From NCBI GenBank assembly GCA_040235415.1, contig JBECKR010000338.1, positions 1 through 18,999 on the forward strand: a stretch of DNA of 18,999 bases. The letters are read 5' to 3'. The DNA comes from JBECKR01 sp040235415 (GTDB lineage Bacteria > Acidobacteriota > Polarisedimenticolia > Polarisedimenticolales > Polarisedimenticolaceae). The notes beneath the pieces were generated by a model. The model was given only the letters and a program-made list of their open reading frames with translations. It was not told the origin of the DNA and searched no databases. This document shows positions 14,452 through 18,999 of the stretch, piece by piece; within the stretch, counting starts at the first letter, position 1, and each line of letters opens with the position of its first letter. Made by a program: the position numbers and the translations under genes.

Positions 14452-15597
14452 GTGCTCAACTGGGTCGAGATCGACGCGTCGGCGCTGCGCGGGAACCTCG
14501 CCGAGTTCCGCCGCCGGCTGCAGCCCGGGACGCGGCTCGCGGCGGTCGTGAAGTCGAACGCGTACGGCCACGGCATGCTCGAGGTCTCGCGCATCGCGCT
14601 CCAAGCGGGGGCGAGCTGGCTCGCGGTCAACAACCTCGACGAGGGCGTGCGGCTGCGCGACGCCGGGATCGACGTCCCGGTGCTCGTGCTCGGCTACGTC
14701 GAGCTCCGCGATCTCGACGAGGCCGTCGCCCGCGACCTCAAGCCGGTGCTGTACAACCTCGAGAGTCTCGAGAGGATGGCCGCGGCGGCCGATCGCGCCG
14801 GCCGCGACGTCGGCGTGCACCTCAAGGTCGAGACCGGAACGCATCGCCAGGGTATCGCGGAGGAGGCGCTCCCGGAGTTCGTCGAGCGCATCGCGGCCTC
14901 GCCGCGGCTGCGCCTCGAGGGGCTGACGACGCACTTCGCGAACATCGAGGACACGACCGATCACGGCTACGCCGAGCGCCAGATGGCGGCGTTCGCCCGG
15001 ATCCGGGAGGACGTCGAGCGGCGGACGGGCGCTTCCGTCCCGATCCGGCACGCGGCGTGCTCCGCGGCGGCGCTGCTGTTCACCCGGACGCACCTGGACC
15101 TCGCCCGCATCGGCATCTCGACCTACGGGCTGTGGCCGTCGCGCGAGACCTACGTCGCGTGCTTGGAGCGCGGCAAGCCGACCCTCGAGCTCCGGCCGGT
15201 GCTGACCTGGAAGACCCGCATCGCCCAGGTCAAGGAGGTTCCCGAGGGGGCGTTCGTCGGCTACGGCTGCACCTACCGCACGACGCGGCCGTCGCGCATC
15301 GCGGTGCTCCCGGTCGGGTACCACGAGGGATACGATCGCGGGCTCTCGAACATCGCGCACGTCCTGGTGCGCGGCCGCCGGGCCCCGGTCCGCGGACGGG
15401 TGTGCATGAACATGTGCATGGCCGACGTCACGGACGTGCCCGGCGCGGCCCTGGAGGACGAGGTCGTGCTCCTCGGAAGGCAGGGCGACGAGACGATCGC
15501 GGCCGAGCAGCTCGCGGGATGGTGCGGGACGATCGCCTACGAGATCGTGACGCGGATCCACCCGGCGTTGCCGCGCGTCGTCATCGCAGCGCCGTGA
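14452..15597 (+). CDS. alr: alanine racemase
   Basis: A 381-residue PLP enzyme that interconverts L- and D-alanine, supplying D-alanine for peptidoglycan. The PLP lysine is K34 in VVKSNAYGHG; the second catalytic tyrosine is probably Y271 in FVGYGCTYRT. Other conserved parts are HLKVETGTHRQGI, TTHFANIED, RHAACSAAAL, ARIGISTYGLWPS, VLPVGYHEGYDRGLSN and VCMNMCMADVTD. GAGGAGG (14441-14447) lies 4 nt before the GTG start. It may be cotranscribed with the VWA gene. Its 3' end overlaps the convergent methyltransferase gene by 17 bp. Confidence 0.96.
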   Translation: MLNWVEIDASALRGNLAEFRRRLQPGTRLAAVVKSNAYGHGMLEVSRIALQAGASWLAVNNLDEGVRLRDAGIDVPVLVLGYVELRDLDEAVARDLKPVLYNLESLERMAAAADRAGRDVGVHLKVETGTHRQGIAEEALPEFVERIAASPRLRLEGLTTHFANIEDTTDHGYAERQMAAFARIREDVERRTGASVPIRHAACSAAALLFTRTHLDLARIGISTYGLWPSRETYVACLERGKPTLELRPVLTWKTRIAQVKEVPEGAFVGYGCTYRTTRPSRIAVLPVGYHEGYDRGLSNIAHVLVRGRRAPVRGRVCMNMCMADVTDVPGAALEDEVVLLGRQGDETIAAEQLAGWCGTIAYEIVTRIHPALPRVVIAAP

Positions 15598-16279
15598 CCA
15601 CGAGGGCGCCCTCGCGCTCGTAAAGCTCGCGCGCCATCGCGATCGCCGCGGGCGGGTTTCCGAGGAACGCCGCGGGCGCGAACGGCTTCTGGTCGTAGAA
15701 CCGGTAGCGCCGGATCTCGCGCCATCCGGCGCGCCGTAACAGCTCCTGCCACTGCACCCCGCTCAGGAAGTGCACGTACCCGTACTCGATGGTGATCGCG
15801 TCGAGCAGCCGCTCCGCGACCGCGCTCTCGCGGTACAGGTGCGAGATCGAGACCAGCATGCCGCCCGGCTCGACGGCGTCGCGCAGCGCCCGCAGCGCGC
15901 CCTCGAGGTCGCGCACGAAGTACAGCGCGTCGAGCGCGAACGCGTGCGTGAACCGCGCACCGTGCAACGCCTCGACGACGGATTCGTCGACCTGCAGCCG
16001 GTGGAACCGCACGCCGGGCCCGGCGTGGCGCTCCTCGGCGATCGCGATGCCCTCGGCCGACGGATCCAGGCCGAGGTAGCGCGAGCCGCGGCGCGTCAGG
16101 ATCGGCGCGGTCCAGCCGGTGCCGCATCCGAAGTCGACGATCCTGGACTCGGGGCCGAGGTCCATGAGGAGATCGGCGACCTGGCGGACGACGTCTTCCT
16201 TGCCGGCCTGCCAGGTGAGCGCCCCCCCCTGGCGATAGAGATCGTCGAACCCGATCACGCCGCTCCTCCGGTCCGGCAT
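15581..16279 (-). CDS. class I SAM-dependent methyltransferase
   Basis: A 232-residue protein with a Rossmann methyltransferase core. Motif I is VDFGCGTGW (48-56), followed by YLGLDPSAEGIAIAEER, the acidic end of strand 2, then FTHAFALDALYFVRDLEGALRAL and VEPGGMLVSISHLY (motifs IV-V). The substrate cannot be told; the fold fits small-molecule methyltransferases of the Methyltransf_11/25 type. The ATG at 16279 is chosen since the protein begins shortly before the expected first helix; the SD sequence is weak (GGGGCGAG). It is divergent from the UPF0158 gene and overlaps alr convergently. Confidence 0.87.
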   Translation of the reverse strand: MPDRRSGVIGFDDLYRQGGALTWQAGKEDVVRQVADLLMDLGPESRIVDFGCGTGWTAPILTRRGSRYLGLDPSAEGIAIAEERHAGPGVRFHRLQVDESVVEALHGARFTHAFALDALYFVRDLEGALRALRDAVEPGGMLVSISHLYRESAVAERLLDAITIEYGYVHFLSGVQWQELLRRAGWREIRRYRFYDQKPFAPAAFLGNPPAAIAMARELYEREGALVVTALR

Positions 16280-16314
16280 TCTCGCCCCGACGGGGGATCG
16301 CGGCAAGCTCCGGC

Positions 16315-16344
16315 TTGATTCCTGGACCCGGCACGGGGTAGATT
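16315..16344 (+). promoter_or_regulatory. sigma70-type promoter of the UPF0158 gene
   Basis: TTGATT (16315-16320), an 18-bp spacer, and TAGATT (16339-16344). Transcription would start near 16351, giving a leader of about 25 nt before the ATG at 16377. The leader holds GAGACGAAA but no strong SD sequence. Confidence 0.5.
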
Positions 16345-16376
16345 CACGCTGCCTCACGGCGGTCGAGACGAAACTC

Positions 16377-16844
16377 ATGAGCCGTAAGCCGATACGTATC
16401 GACTGGGACGAGCTCGAAGCCGCGTTCGAGAACAAGAACGAGGAGCTCGTGTACTTCCTCGACCTCGTCACGGGACGGGTCTACCTCGAGGGCGAGGGCG
16501 AGGAGGATCTCGACGAGTCCGACGACCTCCCCGGCCGGAGAGGCGGACACGACCGCACCCGGCTGCGGATCGAGACGCCGCGGCAGGTCGAGGTCGCGAA
16601 CTGGGCGCGCGAGTTCGCGCGCCGCGGCGAGGCGCTGGACGGGGACGCGCGCGACGCCCTCGCCGCCTCGCTCCGGTCCGACGACTTCGTCCAGGCGTTC
16701 AAGAACCTGATCCGCGACGATCTCGAGATCCAGGACCGGTGGCTGCGGTACCGCTCGGAGTGCGTCCGCGACCGGATCGAGGCCTGGATCGCGGAGAACG
16801 GCATCCAGCTGGCCGAGCCTCCGCCGTGGAAGGAGGAGGCCTAG
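16377..16844 (+). CDS. UPF0158 family protein
   Basis: A 155-residue soluble, acidic protein. The N-terminus IRIDWDELEAAFENKNEELVYFLDLVTGRVYL is typical of UPF0158, whose members begin with a short helix and a YLD..TG.V strand pair. Downstream come an acidic linker (about 38-52) and a helical region with DDFVQAFKNLIRDD and DRWLRYRSECVRDRIEAWI. No function is established for the family. It is a single-gene unit with its own promoter. Its TAG stop sits in a GC-rich dyad shared with the convergent regulator gene. Confidence 0.85.
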   Translation: MSRKPIRIDWDELEAAFENKNEELVYFLDLVTGRVYLEGEGEEDLDESDDLPGRRGGHDRTRLRIETPRQVEVANWAREFARRGEALDGDARDALAASLRSDDFVQAFKNLIRDDLEIQDRWLRYRSECVRDRIEAWIAENGIQLAEPPPWKEEA

Positions 16845-16855
16845 GCCGCGGCCTC
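16836..16855. terminator. GC hairpin between convergent stops, possible bidirectional terminator
   Basis: GAGGCC (16836-16841) pairs with GGCCTC (16850-16855); an alternative 12-bp perfect palindrome AGGCCGCGGCCT lies at 16843-16854. It covers both convergent stop codons. No T tract is present, and short GC palindromes are frequent by chance here. Confidence 0.3.
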
Positions 16856-18635
16856 AGGTCTCGTGCAGCTCCGAGAGCGCCGATCCCAGGCGGTAGACGG
16901 GACGCCGCGACAGCATCGGCTCGATCTGCTCCGCGGGCACGGGCCGGCCGAACAGGAACCCCTGCATCCTTCCGCAGCCGCGTGACAGCAGGAAGTCGCG
17001 CTGCTCCCCGGACTCGACGCCCTCGGCCAGAACCTCGATCCCGATCTCCCCGGCGAGGTCGATGATCGCGGACACGATCGCGGCGTCGCGGGCGTCGCGG
17101 TGCGAGAGCTGCACGAACGACCGCGCGATCTTCAACGCGTCGGCGGGGAGCTCGCGAAGGTTCGAGAGCGAGGCCGCCCCGATCCCGAAGCCGTCGATCG
17201 CGAGGCGAACGCCGAGCGCCTTGAGCGCGGTGAGGGCCTCGAGCACGCGCCCCCGGCTCGCGAACAGGCCGCCCTCGGCGACCTCGAGCGCGAGCGTCTC
17301 GGCGGGCAGCCCGGACTCCTCGAGGATGCGGCGCAGGCGCGCCGGGAAGTCGGGGTCCGCGAGCTGGACGAGGGACAGGTTCGCCGCGAGACGGAGCGGG
17401 CGGTAGCCGCGGTCGAGCCACGCCCGTCCCTGGCGGCACATCTCCTCGAGGATCCAGTCCCCGAGCGGGAGGATGAAGCCCGTCTCCTCGGAAAGCGGGA
17501 TGAACTGCGACGGCGCGAGCAGCCCGAGCTCCGGATGCTGCCAGCGGACCAGCGCCTCGACACCGCACAGGCGGGATCCGGGAACGTCCAGCTGCGGCTG
17601 GAAGTGCAGCCGGAACTCACGGCGCTCGAGCGCCGCTTGGAGCTGCGGCGCGAGCATGCCGCGCCGGGATTCGGCCACGCCGCCCGACGCGCCGTGGCAC
17701 AGCACGCCGTGCCCGTGGCGCTTCTTGACCTCGTACATCGCGTGGTCCGCGTTGCGGATCAGCGCCGACGCGTCCCGTCCGTCGAAGGGGAACAGGGTCA
17801 CACCGATGCTCGCCGAGATGTGGAACTCGACGTCGTCGAACGCCAGCGGCGCGCTCAGGGCCGCGAGGACGTTCTCGGCGACCTTGGAGGCGTCCTGCTG
17901 CCGGCGGACGTTTCGGAGCAGCAGGAGGAACTCGTCGCCCCCGAAGCGGCAGACCGTGTCGCTCTCGCGGACGCAGGATCTCAGCCGGCGTGCCACCTCG
18001 ACGAGCGCGCGGTCTCCCGCGGCGTGCCCGAGGCGGTCGTTGATCGGCTTGAAGCGGTCGAGGTCGAGGAACAGCACCGCGAGGAGATCGCGGTACCGCG
18101 CCGCGTAGGCGATCGCCTGCTCCAGGCGGTCGACGAACAGCTGGCGGTTCGGGAGGTCGGTCAACGGGTCGTGGGTCGCGAGATGTCTCTCGCGACGGCG
18201 GGCCTCCTCGAGCTGCCGGATCATGTGGTGGCGCTCGCGCGCCTGCAGGATGACCCTGGGCAGGAGTCGGAGGTCGGTCACGCCCTTGACGAGGTAGTCC
18301 TGGGCGCCGGCGCGGACCGCCGCGATCGCGAGGTTCTCGTCGTCGATTCCGGTCATGACCAGGATCGTCGTCCCGCTCGCGATCCGCGCGGCGCGCGTGA
18401 CGGTGTCGAGACCCTGCGCGTCCGGCAGCGTCAGGTCGAGGATCGCGACGTCGTAGTCGGCCTGCGGCAACATGTTGAGCGCGGAGTCGAACCGTTCGAC
18501 GTGGGTCAGGCGGAAGCGCTGCGAAGGCTCCGAGGCCTCCAGGATCGCGCGCACGCGCGCGGCGTGCTCCGGGTCGCTCTCGACCAACAGCACGTGCACC
18601 CGGCGCGACGGCTCGCGCACCTGCTCCCCGGCCAT
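16854..18635 (-). CDS. REC-GGDEF-EAL response regulator, EAL site altered
   Basis: A 593-residue soluble protein. The receiver domain (about 12-130) has phospho-acceptor D67 in ILDLTLPD, T95 and K117, but VES at its first acidic pocket where a DD or ED pair is usual. A helical linker leads to a GGDEF domain (about 155-315) with intact FGGDEF (231-236) and the inhibitory-site RxxD (RESD, 223-226), so c-di-GMP synthesis is plausible. The EAL domain (about 330-580) keeps E360 of EALVRW, N419, E454, K502, E538 and Q558, but the metal-binding DDFG is DGFG (481-484) and LKID is LKIA, so hydrolysis is probably impaired. The start at ATG 18635 has a GAGGGAG SD upstream. No histidine kinase gene adjoins it. 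Confidence 0.93.
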   Translation of the reverse strand: MAGEQVREPSRRVHVLLVESDPEHAARVRAILEASEPSQRFRLTHVERFDSALNMLPQADYDVAILDLTLPDAQGLDTVTRAARIASGTTILVMTGIDDENLAIAAVRAGAQDYLVKGVTDLRLLPRVILQARERHHMIRQLEEARRRERHLATHDPLTDLPNRQLFVDRLEQAIAYAARYRDLLAVLFLDLDRFKPINDRLGHAAGDRALVEVARRLRSCVRESDTVCRFGGDEFLLLLRNVRRQQDASKVAENVLAALSAPLAFDDVEFHISASIGVTLFPFDGRDASALIRNADHAMYEVKKRHGHGVLCHGASGGVAESRRGMLAPQLQAALERREFRLHFQPQLDVPGSRLCGVEALVRWQHPELGLLAPSQFIPLSEETGFILPLGDWILEEMCRQGRAWLDRGYRPLRLAANLSLVQLADPDFPARLRRILEESGLPAETLALEVAEGGLFASRGRVLEALTALKALGVRLAIDGFGIGAASLSNLRELPADALKIARSFVQLSHRDARDAAIVSAIIDLAGEIGIEVLAEGVESGEQRDFLLSRGCGRMQGFLFGRPVPAEQIEPMLSRRPVYRLGSALSELHET

Positions 18636-18676
18636 CCCGCTCTCCCTCGCCGCGTGTGGCGGCGCCGATGCTCTCA

Positions 18677-18704
18677 AGATTATTTGAATTCCGAGCGATT
18701 TCAA
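18677..18704 (-). promoter_or_regulatory. possible promoter of the GGDEF-EAL regulator
   Basis: On the minus strand TTGAAA (18704-18699), a 16-bp spacer, and TAATCT (18682-18677). It lies in an AT-rich patch unlike the flanks, about 40-70 nt upstream of the start codon. The -10 match is modest. Confidence 0.4.
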
Positions 18705-18730
18705 CCCGAAGGTTCGGGACCGCGCGGGAT

Positions 18731-18999
18731 TCAGGGGGCGAGCGTGAACGCGGCGAGGTCCCCCGGCACGGACCGCCCGGCGCCGGGCTCCGCGATCGGG
18801 CGCCAGAACAGGTCGCCCGCGGGCCAGCCCGCGACGACGTCGCGCGCGGGCCGCAGCCGGTCGGACGCGACCGCCGCCGATCGCCACAGCGGCCGCCCGC
18901 CGGCGTCCAGGACCTCGACCAGGACGGGTGCCCCGCCGGCGGGGATCGCCCACCGGAACACGACCTCCGGCGCCCGCACGACGCCGAACGGCGCGAGCG
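18731..18999 (-). CDS. C-terminal part of a protein with an Fn3-like tail (partial, 5' end outside window)
   Basis: The frame is open from the right edge to the TGA at 18731-18733, about 88 residues. The visible part reads PEVVFRWAIPAGGAPVLVEV, then GRPLWRS, GDLFWRPIAEPG and AAFTLAP: the strand pattern of an Ig/fibronectin-like domain with F-x-W, LWRS and FWR repeats. Such tails often end the zinc-finger anti-sigma proteins next to ECF sigma factors in Acidobacteriota and relatives. That identity is inference, since the N-terminus is missing. A GTG at 18979 could be read as a start but begins inside the domain. Confidence 0.65.
   Translation of the reverse strand, partial: LAPFGVVRAPEVVFRWAIPAGGAPVLVEVLDAGGRPLWRSAAVASDRLRPARDVVAGWPAGDLFWRPIAEPGAGRSVPGDLAAFTLAP

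Noticed and set aside
16280..16471. N-terminal extension of the methyltransferase to 16471
   Set aside because: The extension is antisense to the UPF0158 gene start and its promoter, and adds residues unlike a methyltransferase N-terminus.

Overview
This is a very GC-rich bacterial chromosomal segment, densely coded on both strands, with the strong third-position GC bias that opens long false frames opposite almost every real gene. No rRNA, tRNA, CRISPR array, phage gene or intact transposase is visible. The source looks like an uncultured Gram-negative lineage with a high-GC genome. An Acidobacteriota-like source is a guess, based on a secreted von Willebrand factor A (VWA) protein, a protein tail of the kind seen in that phylum's anti-sigma and zinc-finger proteins, and leaderless TANNNT promoters. 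No marker gene fixes the phylum.

Left part (1-6350): a small SnoaL-like protein and a YedA-type exporter are divergent. They are followed on the minus strand by the stress operon prkA - yhbH (yeaH) - spoVR (ycgB), read right to left from a good sigma70-type promoter at about 6189-6217. A 30-bp perfect palindrome sits between prkA and yhbH and carries the prkA stop codon.

Middle part (6350-10975): an RNase Z-like metallo-beta-lactamase protein, an unrecognised membrane-anchored protein and an M23 peptidase run on the plus strand. A 73-bp AT-rich inverted-repeat element forms the end of the RNase Z-like gene. A diverged second copy of the palindrome forms the convergent end of the M23 gene and a second EamA exporter.

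Right part (10975-18999): rfbA, a cupin gene and the second exporter form a tight minus-strand operon. It is divergent from a secreted VWA-domain protein that is followed by alanine racemase. A methyltransferase, a UPF0158 protein, a REC-GGDEF-EAL regulator with an altered EAL metal site, and the 3' end of a probable Fn3-like tailed protein complete the window.

The best leads are two families of short palindromic elements placed exactly at gene ends, where they supply stop codons and C-terminal residues; three promoters whose TANNNT box lies exactly 7 nt before a start codon lacking a Shine-Dalgarno (SD) sequence; and the DDFG-to-DGFG change in the EAL domain. I did not find a clearly new multi-gene system. 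The prkA-yhbH-spoVR trio is known, but its biochemistry is poorly understood.
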